Source: Microbispora triticiradicis (GTDB lineage Bacteria; Actinomycetota; Actinomycetes; Streptosporangiales; Streptosporangiaceae). From it: a stretch of DNA of 64,000 bases. The translations under genes and the position numbers were made by a program. Of the stretch, positions 22,356 through 30,447 are shown piece after piece; the stretch's first letter is position 1, and every line of letters begins with the position of its first letter. The stretch lies in contig QFZU02000047.1 of assembly GCA_003260025.2 (NCBI GenBank), positions 25,111 to 89,110 on the forward strand, given 5' to 3'. The notes under the pieces were generated by a model, which was not told where the DNA came from, made no database searches, and saw nothing but the letters and a program-made list of their open reading frames with translations.

Positions 22356-24632
22356 ATGACGGACTACGGCCACGAGCCGGCCTTCGGCACGTTTCTCACC
22401 CCGCAGAACCACGACCCGCAGGGGCCGGTCCGGCTGGCACAGATCTCCGAGGCCGCCGGGCTGGATCTCGTGACGTTCCAGGACCACCCGTACCAGCCGG
22501 GGTTCCTGGACACCTGGACGTTGCTGTCCTGGGTGGCCGCGCGGACCGAGCGGATCACGGTCTCGGGCAACGTGCTCAACCTGCCGCTGCGGCCGCCGGC
22601 GGTGCTGGCCCGCGCCGCGGCGTCGCTCGACCTGCTCTCCGGCGGCCGGTTCGCACTCGGCATCGGCGCGGGCGGCTTCTGGGACGCGATCGAGTCGATG
22701 GGCGGCACCCGCCTGACGCCGGCCGAGTCCGTGACCGCGCTGGAGGAGGGCATCGAGATCATTCGCGGCATCTGGGACGTACGCGAGCGCCGCATCCTGC
22801 GCGTCGACGGCGAACACCACCGTATCGCGGGGGCCAAGCGCGGCCCGGCGCCCGCACACGACATCCCGATCTGGGTCGGCGCCTACAAGCCGCGGATGCT
22901 GCGCCTGGTGGCGCGCGTCGCCGACGGCTGGCTGCCCTCGCTCGCCTACCTCAAGGACGGCGACCTGCGGCGCGGCAACGAGATCATCGACGCGGCCGCC
23001 GAAGAGGCCGGGCGCGACCCGGCGCGGGTGCGCCGCCTGCTGAACATCGGCGGCGAGGTCACCGAGACCCGGCAGGGCTTCCTGCAGGGGCCGGTCGAGC
23101 AGTGGGTGGAGGAGCTGACCGCTCTGGCGCTTGAGGATGGCATCGGCACGTTCGTCCTCGGCTCCGACGACCCTCGGCTCATCCAGGTCTACGGCCAGGA
23201 GATCGCCCCCGCCGTACGGGACGCGGTGGCTCGCGAGCGAGCCGCCACCGGCACGGTCCCCGCGGCCGCCCGCCGCGGAGCCGCCGCGATCGCACTGCGC
23301 CGCGACGGGATCGACTACGACAAGGTCCCGTCGAGCCTCGCGGCCGACGCCGTGGAGCCCGGCGACCGCGCCTACGAGTCGGTGCGGCACAACTACCTGC
23401 GCGCGGGGTCACCCGGCCTGGTGCTGCGTCCCCGGACGGCCGGCCAGGTCGTCGAGGGGCTCGCGTACGCCAGGTCCCAGGACGTGCCGCTCGGCGTACG
23501 CTCGGGCGGACACGGGATCAGCGGCCGTTCCACGAACGACGGCGGCATCGTCCTCGACCTCGGCGCGCTCGACACCGTCGAGGTCGTCGACCCGGCCACG
23601 CGCCGGGTGCGGCTGGGCGCGGGCGCCACCTGGGGCGAGGTGGCCGAGGCCCTGGTGCCGCACGGATGGGCGATCAGCTCGGGCGACTTCGGCGGCGTCG
23701 GCGTGGGCGGCCTCGCCACCACGGGCGGCATCGGCCTACTGGGGCGCCGCTTCGGCCTGACGATCGACCACGTCGTCGCCGCGGAGGTCGTGACCGCCGA
23801 CGGGCGGGTGCTGCACGCCTCGCGGGAGGAGAACCCCGACCTGTTCTGGGGCCTGCGCGGCGCCGGGGGCAACCTCGGCGTGGTCACCTGGGTCGAGATC
23901 GAGGCGATGGAGCTCGGCGACGTCGTCTTCTCCCAGATGACCCTGGACGCCCGCGACACGGTTGGGCTCCTCGAGCGCTGGGGCGCGGCCATGGAGAAGG
24001 CGCCGCGTGAGCTGACGAGCTTCCTCGTCCTCTCACCGGCGCGCCGCGGCCAGGACGCCGTCGCCCAGCTCATGACCGTCTACGCCGGCGCGGACACCAC
24101 GGCCGCGGTGAGCGAACTCGAGCGGCTCGCCGAGGCCGGCCCGCTGCTGGGGCACCAGGGTTACCTGCTGCCCTACTCCGGGGTGGTGCGGCCGGCCGGC
24201 AGGCACCACACGGGCGGCGGGGACCCCGCCGTACGCTCCGGCCTGGTCACCCACCTCGACGGTGGCGTGAGCCGCGCCTTCGAGCGGGTCGCGAGCTCCC
24301 GGTCGTCCTACTTCCTGCAGATACGCGCCACCGGTGGGGCCGCGCACGACCTGGCCCCCGACGCGACCGCCTACCCGCACCGGCATCAGAACTTCCTGCT
24401 CACCGCCATGGGCGCCGCGCAGCCGGCCCTTGACGCGGCGTGGGACGCCGAGGTCGCGCCGTACACCGACGGCCTCTACCTGTCCTTCGACACCGACACC
24501 CGGCCCGAACGGCTGCTCGACGCGTTCGGCGAGGCCGGCCTCGCCCGGCTGCGGCAGGTCAAACGCGCCTACGACCCGGACAACGTGTTCCGCGCCAACT
24601 TCCCCGTCGAACCGGCGGATGACGTCAGATGA
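22356..24632 (+). CDS. LLM-class (F420/flavin) oxidoreductase fused to a berberine-bridge-type FAD oxidase
   Basis: A 758-residue two-enzyme fusion. Residues 1 to about 290 are a luciferase-like monooxygenase barrel (GTFLTPQNHDP, LDLVTFQDHPYQ, ALGIGAGGFWD, PIWVGAYKPRMLRLVARVADGW) of the F420- or FMN-dependent class. Residues about 345-525 form a PCMH FAD-binding domain with RSGGHGISG, where His386 is the likely 8-alpha FAD attachment site, and GGLATTGGIGLLGRRFGLTIDHV. The berberine-bridge C-terminus (KRAYDPDNVFRANF) closes the protein. The cysteine used for a second covalent FAD link in some family members is not evident in the GGLATTGGIG stretch, so single attachment is expected. Both domains look intact and in one frame. 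The stop overlaps the convergent DJ-1 gene by eight bases. Substrate unknown. Confidence 0.93.
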   Translation: MTDYGHEPAFGTFLTPQNHDPQGPVRLAQISEAAGLDLVTFQDHPYQPGFLDTWTLLSWVAARTERITVSGNVLNLPLRPPAVLARAAASLDLLSGGRFALGIGAGGFWDAIESMGGTRLTPAESVTALEEGIEIIRGIWDVRERRILRVDGEHHRIAGAKRGPAPAHDIPIWVGAYKPRMLRLVARVADGWLPSLAYLKDGDLRRGNEIIDAAAEEAGRDPARVRRLLNIGGEVTETRQGFLQGPVEQWVEELTALALEDGIGTFVLGSDDPRLIQVYGQEIAPAVRDAVARERAATGTVPAAARRGAAAIALRRDGIDYDKVPSSLAADAVEPGDRAYESVRHNYLRAGSPGLVLRPRTAGQVVEGLAYARSQDVPLGVRSGGHGISGRSTNDGGIVLDLGALDTVEVVDPATRRVRLGAGATWGEVAEALVPHGWAISSGDFGGVGVGGLATTGGIGLLGRRFGLTIDHVVAAEVVTADGRVLHASREENPDLFWGLRGAGGNLGVVTWVEIEAMELGDVVFSQMTLDARDTVGLLERWGAAMEKAPRELTSFLVLSPARRGQDAVAQLMTVYAGADTTAAVSELERLAEAGPLLGHQGYLLPYSGVVRPAGRHHTGGGDPAVRSGLVTHLDGGVSRAFERVASSRSSYFLQIRATGGAAHDLAPDATAYPHRHQNFLLTAMGAAQPALDAAWDAEVAPYTDGLYLSFDTDTRPERLLDAFGEAGLARLRQVKRAYDPDNVFRANFPVEPADDVR

Positions 24633-25245
24633 GGGCCATGGCCTTCTCGGCCAGGCCGGCCGGGGCGGTCTTCGGGCTGCCCGCGGCGAACGGGGGCCGC
24701 GGGTCGTACTCGATGGCGAGCTGCACGGACTGCGCCGTCTCCTCGTCGCTCATCGCGGCCAGCAGGGTGAGGGCCATGTCGATGCCCGACGAGACGCCGG
24801 CCGCCGTCACGATCTTCCCGTCGATCACCACGCGCTCGCTTACCGGCTCGGCGCCGAACCCGGCGAGCTGGTCGAGCCACCCCCAGTGGGAGGTGGCCTT
24901 CCGGCCCGTCAGCAGTCCGGCCGCGCCCAGCAGAAACGAGCCGCTGCACACCGAGGTGGTCCACCGCGTCCGCTCGTGCGCCCGCGCGATCCAGCCCAGC
25001 AACGCGGAGTCGGACAGCGCCTCGATCGTCCCGGGTCCTCCCGGCACGACGATCACGTCCGGCGCGGGCAGGCCGGCGTACGACGCGGTGGCCGCGAGGC
25101 TCAGGCTCCCCCGGTCGTCGAGCACCGGCCCCGGCTCGGCCGCGACGAACGTGACCGTGCAGCCGGGCGCGAAGGCCAGCACCGTGTACGGCCCGACGGC
25201 GTCGAGCGCGGTGAACCTCGGGTAGAGGGGGATCGCGATGTTCAT
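24625..25245 (-). CDS. DJ-1/PfpI family protein
   Basis: A 206-residue single-domain DJ-1/PfpI (class I amidotransferase-like) protein. The fold is shown by IAIPLYPRFTALDAVGPYTVL, DVIVVPGGPGTIEAL and the nucleophile elbow SVCSGSFLLGAAGLL, with Cys at about residue 99. The partner histidine is in KATSHWGWLD. Family members include isonitrile hydratases, glyoxalase III-type and protease-like enzymes. Its ATG overlaps the stop of the upstream GlxA-type regulator by four bases, so the two are made together. The coupling suggests the regulator controls this enzyme and its own gene. Substrate cannot be told. Confidence 0.9.
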   Translation of the reverse strand: MNIAIPLYPRFTALDAVGPYTVLAFAPGCTVTFVAAEPGPVLDDRGSLSLAATASYAGLPAPDVIVVPGGPGTIEALSDSALLGWIARAHERTRWTTSVCSGSFLLGAAGLLTGRKATSHWGWLDQLAGFGAEPVSERVVIDGKIVTAAGVSSGIDMALTLLAAMSDEETAQSVQLAIEYDPRPPFAAGSPKTAPAGLAEKAMALI

Positions 25246-26240
25246 GATCTGCTGGTCTCCTTCGATCGGAACCGGCGGCGGTAGTCGCCGGGTGAGACGC
25301 GCCAGTGGCGGCGGAAGACGCGGTAGAGGGTCTCCGGAGCGCCGAGTCCCGTCTCCCTGGCGACCCTGTCCAGGGGGTGGGCGGTCGTCTCCAGCAGCCG
25401 CCGGGCCGCGTCGGCCCTGCTGCGTTCGACGTATCTGCCGGGTGAGACCCCGGTCTGCTCGGTGAAGACGCGGGAGAAGTGACGTTCGCTCATCCCCGCC
25501 CGCCGGGCGAGCGCGGGCACACTGAGGTCCTCGGCGGGGTGGGCGTCGATGAACGCCTGGATCTCGCGCAGCGGCTCGGCGCGTGGGACGGCGGCCCGCA
25601 TGGGGGCGCTGAACTGGCTCTGCCCGCCCGGCCGGTGCAGGTAGACGACGAGCCCCCGGGCCACGTTCCGGGCGAGCATGTGGCCGTGGTCGTCGGCGAC
25701 GAGCGCGAGGGCAAGGTCGACGCCCGAGCTGACCCCGGCCGAGGTCCACACGTTCCCGTCGCGGATGTAGATCGGGTCGGCGTCCACCTCGACGTCCGGA
25801 TAGCGGTCGGCCAGCTCGCCGGCCACCAGCCAGTGGGTGGTCGCGCGCCTGCCGCCCAGCAGCCCGGCCTCCGCGAGGAGGAAGCTCCCGTTGCAGACGG
25901 AGGCGACCCGGCGCGCCCCGGCGGCCAGCCGGGCGACGCCGCCGATCAGCTCCCGGTCGTCCAGGTGCTCCGGCACCGACAGCCCGCCGACGACGAGCAG
26001 CGTGTCGATCGGGCCCGCGACCTCGCTGATCGCGGTCTCCGCGAGCGTCGCGATCCCGTTCTGGGCCGGTACGGCCCCGGCGCGCACGGCCGTCACCTCG
26101 ACGCGGTAACCCCCCTCGCGGGCGAGCAGGTTCGCGGTCGCGAAGACGTCCGCCGGCCCGGCCAGATCGAACATCTGGAAGCCGTCGAAGACCACTGTGA
26201 CCACACGTCGGACCACACGTCGGACCGCTTGTCGCTGCAT
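25242..26240 (-). CDS. GlxA-type AraC-family transcriptional regulator
   Basis: A 332-residue regulator with an N-terminal DJ-1/PfpI-like domain (about 12-200; FDGFQMFDLAGPADVF, SVCNGSFLLAEAGLLGG, RRATTHW) and a C-terminal AraC double helix-turn-helix (about 225-325; LREIQAFIDAH, ERHFSRVFTEQTGVSPGRYVERSR, ETLYRVFRRHWRVSPGDYRRRF). Such proteins usually activate or repress amine or small-molecule catabolism. The N-terminus contains a duplicated RRVV from a 12-bp tandem repeat at 26200-26223, so the ATG at 26240 may be followed by a slightly extended tail. It is translationally coupled to the downstream DJ-1 gene, which shares its N-terminal fold, suggesting a paralogous enzyme-sensor pair. Confidence 0.92.
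   Translation of the reverse strand: MQRQAVRRVVRRVVTVVFDGFQMFDLAGPADVFATANLLAREGGYRVEVTAVRAGAVPAQNGIATLAETAISEVAGPIDTLLVVGGLSVPEHLDDRELIGGVARLAAGARRVASVCNGSFLLAEAGLLGGRRATTHWLVAGELADRYPDVEVDADPIYIRDGNVWTSAGVSSGVDLALALVADDHGHMLARNVARGLVVYLHRPGGQSQFSAPMRAAVPRAEPLREIQAFIDAHPAEDLSVPALARRAGMSERHFSRVFTEQTGVSPGRYVERSRADAARRLLETTAHPLDRVARETGLGAPETLYRVFRRHWRVSPGDYRRRFRSKETSRS
26200..26223. repeat. Two copies of a 12-bp tandem repeat in the start of the GlxA-type gene
   Basis: ACCACACGTCGG occurs twice in tandem and encodes the RRVVRRVV stretch near the N-terminus. The unit length keeps the frame, so copy-number change would only alter tail length. Confidence 0.7.
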
Positions 26241-26346
26241 GCCCTCGATGCTTCCGGGCAGGGCGTCATGGCGTCAACGACACGGATATTGCACATTACG
26301 CCATCGGGCCGGCCCGCTCCCGGCACCGGGCGGAAGCCGGTAGGCC

Positions 26347-26862
26347 TCAGTGATTGTCGAGGTGAGCGTCCAGGTGGGCGTCCAGGTGGGCGTCCAGGTG
26401 GGCGTCGGGGCGCAGCGCCCGGGCGCACAGGGTCAGGCCCTCCCTGAGAGTGCCGCGCATCGCGGCGTCGACCTTGGCGAGCATGACCGTCTCGATCTCG
26501 TCGAGCGATCCGTCGCACCGCTGCAGCACCGACACGCCCTCGGAGGTGAGGCGGGCGCACAGCACCCGTCCGCCGGCCGGGTGCGGGTCGCGGCGGATCA
26601 GCCCGCGCCGTTCGAGGTCGCGGATGACCAGGTTCATCGCCTGCGGCGTGACGAAGGCGATGCGGGCCAGCTCCGCCGACGACAGTCCGTCACGCGTACG
26701 AAGCTCGCTGAGCGCCATGTACTCCGTCGTGGTGACGCCGTGCCGGGCGAGCGAGTCGTCCAGGTGGGCCCGGATGCGACGCTCCAGTCGGAACACCAGG
26801 TAGCTCAGACGGGGCGCCGGAGCGCTCTGCGGGGCGGCCGGAGGGATGCGGGAGGCGATCAC
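26347..26862 (-). CDS. MarR-family transcriptional regulator with His/Asp repeat tail
   Basis: A 171-residue MarR regulator. The dimer/HTH core runs from LSYLVFRLERRIRAHLDDSLARHGVT through LSSAELARIAFVTPQAMNLVIRDLERRGLI to the wing HPAGGRVLCARLT. The C-terminus carries DAHL repeated four times before DNH, encoded by a 12-bp repeat. The start is uncertain: the GTG at 26862 fits the family, but no good ribosome-binding site is present. A perfect TATCAAG-TGA-CTTGATA palindrome lies 49 bases upstream in the gap shared with the divergent secreted esterase gene. That gives an autoregulation candidate. Ligand and targets are unknown. Confidence 0.88.
   Translation of the reverse strand: MIASRIPPAAPQSAPAPRLSYLVFRLERRIRAHLDDSLARHGVTTTEYMALSELRTRDGLSSAELARIAFVTPQAMNLVIRDLERRGLIRRDPHPAGGRVLCARLTSEGVSVLQRCDGSLDEIETVMLAKVDAAMRGTLREGLTLCARALRPDAHLDAHLDAHLDAHLDNH
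26356..26403. repeat. 12-bp tandem repeat coding for the DAHL tail
   Basis: Three perfect copies of GTCCAGGTGGGC (26368-26403) and one degenerate copy (26356-26367). The unit is a multiple of three, so slippage would lengthen or shorten the DAHL tail without breaking the gene. Confidence 0.85.
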
Positions 26863-26910
26863 CGGACGACGATACCTCGCGGCCTTCCGGATGTAAGTTT
26901 CGCGTCCCCA

Positions 26911-26927
26911 TATCAAGTGACTTGATA
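26911..26927. promoter_or_regulatory. Perfect 17-bp palindrome, candidate MarR operator
   Basis: TATCAAG-TGA-CTTGATA has 7-bp perfect arms. It lies between the MarR gene and the divergent esterase gene. A weaker half-related copy (CAAAGTGCTTGA) follows at about 26929-26940. Binding by the adjacent MarR protein is inferred. Confidence 0.7.
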
Positions 26928-26999
26928 GCAAAGTGCTTGACATGCAGCGCAAACCGGCTTTCCCCGGGAAAGGGCGATCATGGCCGTTCCGGCCACGTC

Positions 27000-27029
27000 T
27001 TGACCATCGGCCGGACCTCCTCATATACC
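27000..27029 (+). promoter_or_regulatory. Predicted promoter of the CE1 esterase gene
   Basis: TTGACC (27000-27005) and TATACC (27024-27029) are spaced by 18 bases. The start codon is 91 bases further on, giving a leader of about 85 bases with AGGAGGAG before the ATG. Confidence 0.45.
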
Positions 27030-27120
27030 GGCTGACGTCATGTTCTTGCCGACGCACGGCGCTTCCGGAAAAGGCGCGCCGGAAAGCGGGACCTCCGCAC
27101 GTCCAGCAGAGGAGGAGCGA

Positions 27121-28491
27121 ATGAAGCGATTACTCGCGGTACTCGCCGGTGTCTGTGCCGCGGTGCTGTACGCCGCCGTGACCCTGGTGTCCGCGCAGTC
27201 GGCCGCCGCGGCCACGCTGACCGAGGTGACCAACTTCGGCGCCAACCCCGGCAACCTGCGGATGCACGTGTACGTGCCGAACACGGTGCAGTCGAACCCG
27301 GCGATCGTGCTGGCCATGCATCCGTGCGGCGGCTCCGGGCCGGGCTTCTACTCGTCGAGCGAGTTCGCGTCGCTGGCCGACCGGTACGGCTACATCGTCA
27401 TCTACCCGTCGGCCTCGAAGAAGAGCAACTGCTTCGACAACTGGTCCGACGCGTCGAAGGTGCGCGGCGGCCAGACCGACCCGGTGTCGCTCATGTCGAT
27501 GATCACCTACGTCGAGCAGCAGTACCACGGCGACCCGAACCGGGTGTTCGCGACCGGCAGCTCCTCGGGCGCCATGATGACCAACGCCATGCTCGGCCTC
27601 TACCCGGAGGTCTTCAAGGCGGGCGCGGCGTTCATGGGCGTGCCGTTCACCTGCTTCCCGAACGAGGCGGCGTACAGCCCGGGCGGCAACTCCGCACCGT
27701 GCGTCGGCAAGACCGCGCAGCAGTGGGGCGACGCCGTGCGCAACGCGAACCCGACCTACCGGGGGCCGTGGCCGCGGATGCAGCTCTGGCACGGCACCAA
27801 CGACACCGTGGTCGCCTACTCGGAGCTGGAGGAGGAGATCAAGCAGTGGACCAACGTCAACGGCCTTAGCCAGACGCCGACCAGCACGGACACCCCGCAG
27901 TCGGGCTGGAGCCGCCGCCGCTACGCCGACTCCTCCGGCACGGTGCGGGTCGAGGCCTACACCATCCAGGGCGCGGGTCACAGCCTTCCTGCGGGCGGGA
28001 TGGCCGCCGTCGCCATCCAGTTCTTCGGCCTCACGGGCACCAGCCAGAGCCCCAGTCAGAGCCCGAGCCAGAGTCCCAGTCAGAGCCCCAGCAGGACGCC
28101 CAGCTCGACCCCGAGCTCGACCCCGTCCGTAACGCCGTCTGTCACCCCCTCCGTGACGCCGTCGGACCCGCAGACCGGCGCGTGCCGGGTCAGCTACCGG
28201 CCCAACACCTGGAACAACGGGTTCACCGCGGACGTCACGGTCACCAACACGGGCGCCGCGATCAACGGCTGGACGGTCACCTGGAGCTGGCCGGGCAACC
28301 AGCAGGTCACCAACGCCTGGAACGCCACGGTGACCCAGTCCGGCACACAGGTGACCGCGCGCAACGTCTCCTACAACGCCGCGATCCCCGCCGGAGGCAG
28401 CACCAGCTTCGGCTTCCAGGGCACCTACAGCGGGACCAACACCGCGCCGGCCCGCTTCACACTCAACGGCACGGCCTGCGCCAACGGATGA
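27121..28491 (+). CDS. Secreted CE1-type esterase (PHB depolymerase family) with CBM2
   Basis: A 456-residue exported esterase. A Sec signal (LLAVLAGVCAAVLYAAVTLVSA) is followed by the alpha/beta-hydrolase domain (about 35-310): the nucleophile Ser in ATGSSSGAMMTNAM, the likely Asp in HGTNDTVV and the His in GAGHSLPAGG. It matches carbohydrate esterase family 1 acetylxylan/feruloyl-type enzymes grouped with PHB depolymerases. A Ser/Pro/Thr linker (SQSP, SSTP and SVTP repeats) leads to a C-terminal family 2 carbohydrate-binding module (about 355-455, VSYRPNTWNNGFTADVTVTN). It probably deacylates plant polysaccharide outside the cell. AGGAGGAG precedes the ATG by four bases. Confidence 0.94.
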   Translation: MKRLLAVLAGVCAAVLYAAVTLVSAQSAAAATLTEVTNFGANPGNLRMHVYVPNTVQSNPAIVLAMHPCGGSGPGFYSSSEFASLADRYGYIVIYPSASKKSNCFDNWSDASKVRGGQTDPVSLMSMITYVEQQYHGDPNRVFATGSSSGAMMTNAMLGLYPEVFKAGAAFMGVPFTCFPNEAAYSPGGNSAPCVGKTAQQWGDAVRNANPTYRGPWPRMQLWHGTNDTVVAYSELEEEIKQWTNVNGLSQTPTSTDTPQSGWSRRRYADSSGTVRVEAYTIQGAGHSLPAGGMAAVAIQFFGLTGTSQSPSQSPSQSPSQSPSRTPSSTPSSTPSVTPSVTPSVTPSDPQTGACRVSYRPNTWNNGFTADVTVTNTGAAINGWTVTWSWPGNQQVTNAWNATVTQSGTQVTARNVSYNAAIPAGGSTSFGFQGTYSGTNTAPARFTLNGTACANG

Positions 28492-28540
28492 CGATCGGAC
28501 TCCTGGTGCGTGCCCGCCCCGGGCACGCACCACCCGTATG

Positions 28541-29401
28541 TCAGAGGGCGAGGGTGTCCAGCACGGCGGCGGCCGTCTCGGCGGCCCGCTGCTGGTAGTC
28601 GCGGGCGAGCGTCTGGAAGACCTGCTCGGCCCGGATCGCGGGCCAGTCCCCGGGCAGGTGCTCGGCCGGCAGGTGCGGATCCTGCCGGACGAGCTGCAGC
28701 CAGTCGGTGTGCAGCAGCAACTGCCGGGCGAGGTCGTCCGGCTCCTCCGGCAGGGGCGGGGAGGCGTCCCACCGGGTGAGGAACGCCCGGTAGCGGGCGG
28801 CGATCTGCTCGATGTCGAAGGCCTTCCGGACGAGGTCGGCCGCCTCGGTCGGCTTGAAGGCCCGGGCGGTCAGCACGGTGACGTGGTCGGCCAGGTCGAG
28901 GGAGGCGTTGTCAGGGGAGGCGTGGTCCAGGGAGGCGAGGAGCTCGGTGACGTCCTTGGTGCCCGGCGCGATCCACAGCCCGCTCTGCAGCAGGCCGAAC
29001 CCACCCCAGACGAGCCGGGACCGCAGGTCGTGCCGGGTGCTGCGCCGGCTGTCCGGCAGCGAGAACCCGACCACGGTCCAGGTGCCGTCCCAGTCGCGGT
29101 TCACCGCCCCGGTCTCCCACACCCGCCTGCGCCCGTCCTCCAGCACCTCCGCGGCGTGCGGGGTGAGCGCGAAGTACATCTTGCGTCCCCGCCGGTGCCG
29201 TTCCAGCAGGTTCCGCTTCACCATGCGCGCGAGTGTCGACCGTACGGCCTCCTCGGAGACGCCGAGACGGGCGAACACGTCGATGACGCTGCCCGAGTAG
29301 ATGGCGGTGCGGCGGTCGAGCGCGTAGATCCCGAGAAAGCTGAACATCAACGACTGGGGGCGCATGGAACCCGCCGTCTGGTCGTGGTCGCCGGTGCTCA
29401 C
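28541..29401 (-). CDS. PaaX-family transcriptional repressor
   Basis: A 286-residue PaaX-type protein. The N-terminal winged helix (about 13-80) has SLMFSFLGIYALDRRTAIYSGSVIDVF and EEAVRSTLARMVKRNLLERHRRGRKMYFALT. The middle and C-terminal PaaX domains follow (WDGTWTVVGFSLPDSRR, SGLWIAPGTKDV, FLTRWDASPPLPEEPDDLARQLLLHTDWL). PaaX repressors sense aryl-CoA or related catabolites. The GTG at 29401 gives the longest product; an ATG at 29365 is possible, and neither has a strong ribosome-binding site. It diverges from the SDR-amidohydrolase-MaoC operon and probably represses it, with release by a CoA thioester intermediate. Confidence 0.92.
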   Translation of the reverse strand: MSTGDHDQTAGSMRPQSLMFSFLGIYALDRRTAIYSGSVIDVFARLGVSEEAVRSTLARMVKRNLLERHRRGRKMYFALTPHAAEVLEDGRRRVWETGAVNRDWDGTWTVVGFSLPDSRRSTRHDLRSRLVWGGFGLLQSGLWIAPGTKDVTELLASLDHASPDNASLDLADHVTVLTARAFKPTEAADLVRKAFDIEQIAARYRAFLTRWDASPPLPEEPDDLARQLLLHTDWLQLVRQDPHLPAEHLPGDWPAIRAEQVFQTLARDYQQRAAETAAAVLDTLAL

Positions 29402-29440
29402 AGCAGAAAGCGTAGACGGTTCCCCATAGAAGGCAAATCT

Positions 29441-29470
29441 TTGACGATGGTCACATAACTGCCATAGATT
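29441..29470 (+). promoter_or_regulatory. Predicted promoter of the SDR-amidohydrolase-MaoC operon
   Basis: TTGACG (29441-29446) and TAGATT (29465-29470) are spaced by 18 bases. The spacer contains ATGG-N11-CCAT, a short inverted repeat that could be part of a PaaX-type operator. The SDR start is 42 bases downstream of the -10 element. Confidence 0.45.
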
Positions 29471-29511
29471 CGAGACGGCGTCACGCTGCCCCCAATCGAG
29501 AGGTGGAGCAC

Positions 29512-30447
29512 ATGGATCTGTCGGGCAAGGTGGCCGTCGTCACCGGCGCGGGCCGGGGCCTCGGGCGCGCGTACGCCGAGGCGCTGGCGGCGGCCGGCGC
29601 GGCGGTCGTCGTGAACGACGTGGACGGCGACTCCGCGGCACGCGTCGTGGACGGGATCACCGCGAAGGGAGGCAGGGCGGCCCTGGTCGCCGCCCCGGTC
29701 GGCTCCGCGGAGGTCGCCGACCGGCTGGTCGACACGGCCGTCAAGGAGTTCGGCCGGCTCGACGTGATGGTCACCAACGCCGGCATCCTGCGCGACCGGG
29801 TGCTGTGGAAGATGTCGGACGACGACTTCGACGCGGTGATCGGCGTGCACCTGCGCGGCACGTTCACCTGCGCCCGTGCGGCGGCGGTCCGGATGCGGGA
29901 GCAGGGGACCGGCGGCCGCCTCATCCTCGTCTCCTCCCCCGCGGGCCAGCGGGGCAACTTCGGCCAGACGAACTACGCCGCGGCCAAGGCCGGCATCGTC
30001 GCCATGGCCCGCACCTGGGCGATGGAGCTGGCCAGGGCGAACATCACCGTCAACGCGATCGTGCCGGTCGCGGCCACCGAGATGACCCGGACGATCCCGG
30101 CGTTCGCCCCGATCATCGAGGAGGCGGAGCGGACCGGCCGGCCGTTCCCCGCATGGCTGCGCCAGGGCGAGGGCATGGGCACGGTCGAGGACGTCGCCCC
30201 GCTGGTCGTCTTCCTCGCCTCGGACGCCTCCGCGGACGTGACGGGCCAGGCCATCGGCATCGGCGGCGACCGGCTCGCGCTCTGGTCCCACCCGGGCGAG
30301 AAGTCCGTGGCGTACACCTACGGCGGCTGGTCGGCCGACGCCATCGCCGCCGCGTGGCCGGAGGGCGTCGGCGCCGAACCCGAGACGTACGGCATTCCCG
30401 CGCCGAACGTGCCGGACGCGCCGCCCGCGCCGAAGGGAGGCTCGTGA
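29512..30447 (+). CDS. Short-chain dehydrogenase/reductase, acyl-CoA/alcohol dehydrogenase type
   Basis: A 311-residue classical SDR with an unusually long C-terminal extension. The cofactor motif is VTGAGRGLGRAYAEAL, NAG follows in VTNAGILRD, the catalytic Ser is in LVSSPAGQRG and the Tyr-Lys pair in YAAAKAGIVAMA. The last 60 residues after FLASDASADVTGQAIGIGGD resemble hydroxyacyl-CoA dehydrogenases. The ATG at 29512 has GAGAGGTGG close upstream, and an in-frame GTG at 29503 overlaps that site. Its stop overlaps the GTG of the amidohydrolase gene. It probably oxidises an alcohol intermediate in a PaaX-controlled pathway; the substrate is unknown. Confidence 0.92.
   Translation: MDLSGKVAVVTGAGRGLGRAYAEALAAAGAAVVVNDVDGDSAARVVDGITAKGGRAALVAAPVGSAEVADRLVDTAVKEFGRLDVMVTNAGILRDRVLWKMSDDDFDAVIGVHLRGTFTCARAAAVRMREQGTGGRLILVSSPAGQRGNFGQTNYAAAKAGIVAMARTWAMELARANITVNAIVPVAATEMTRTIPAFAPIIEEAERTGRPFPAWLRQGEGMGTVEDVAPLVVFLASDASADVTGQAIGIGGDRLALWSHPGEKSVAYTYGGWSADAIAAAWPEGVGAEPETYGIPAPNVPDAPPAPKGGS

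Noticed and set aside
24625..25749. A 374-residue frame extending the DJ-1 protein upstream
   Set aside because: The extension is a shadow of the AraC-type regulator gene, and the ATG at 25245 overlaps that gene's stop in a normal coupled way.
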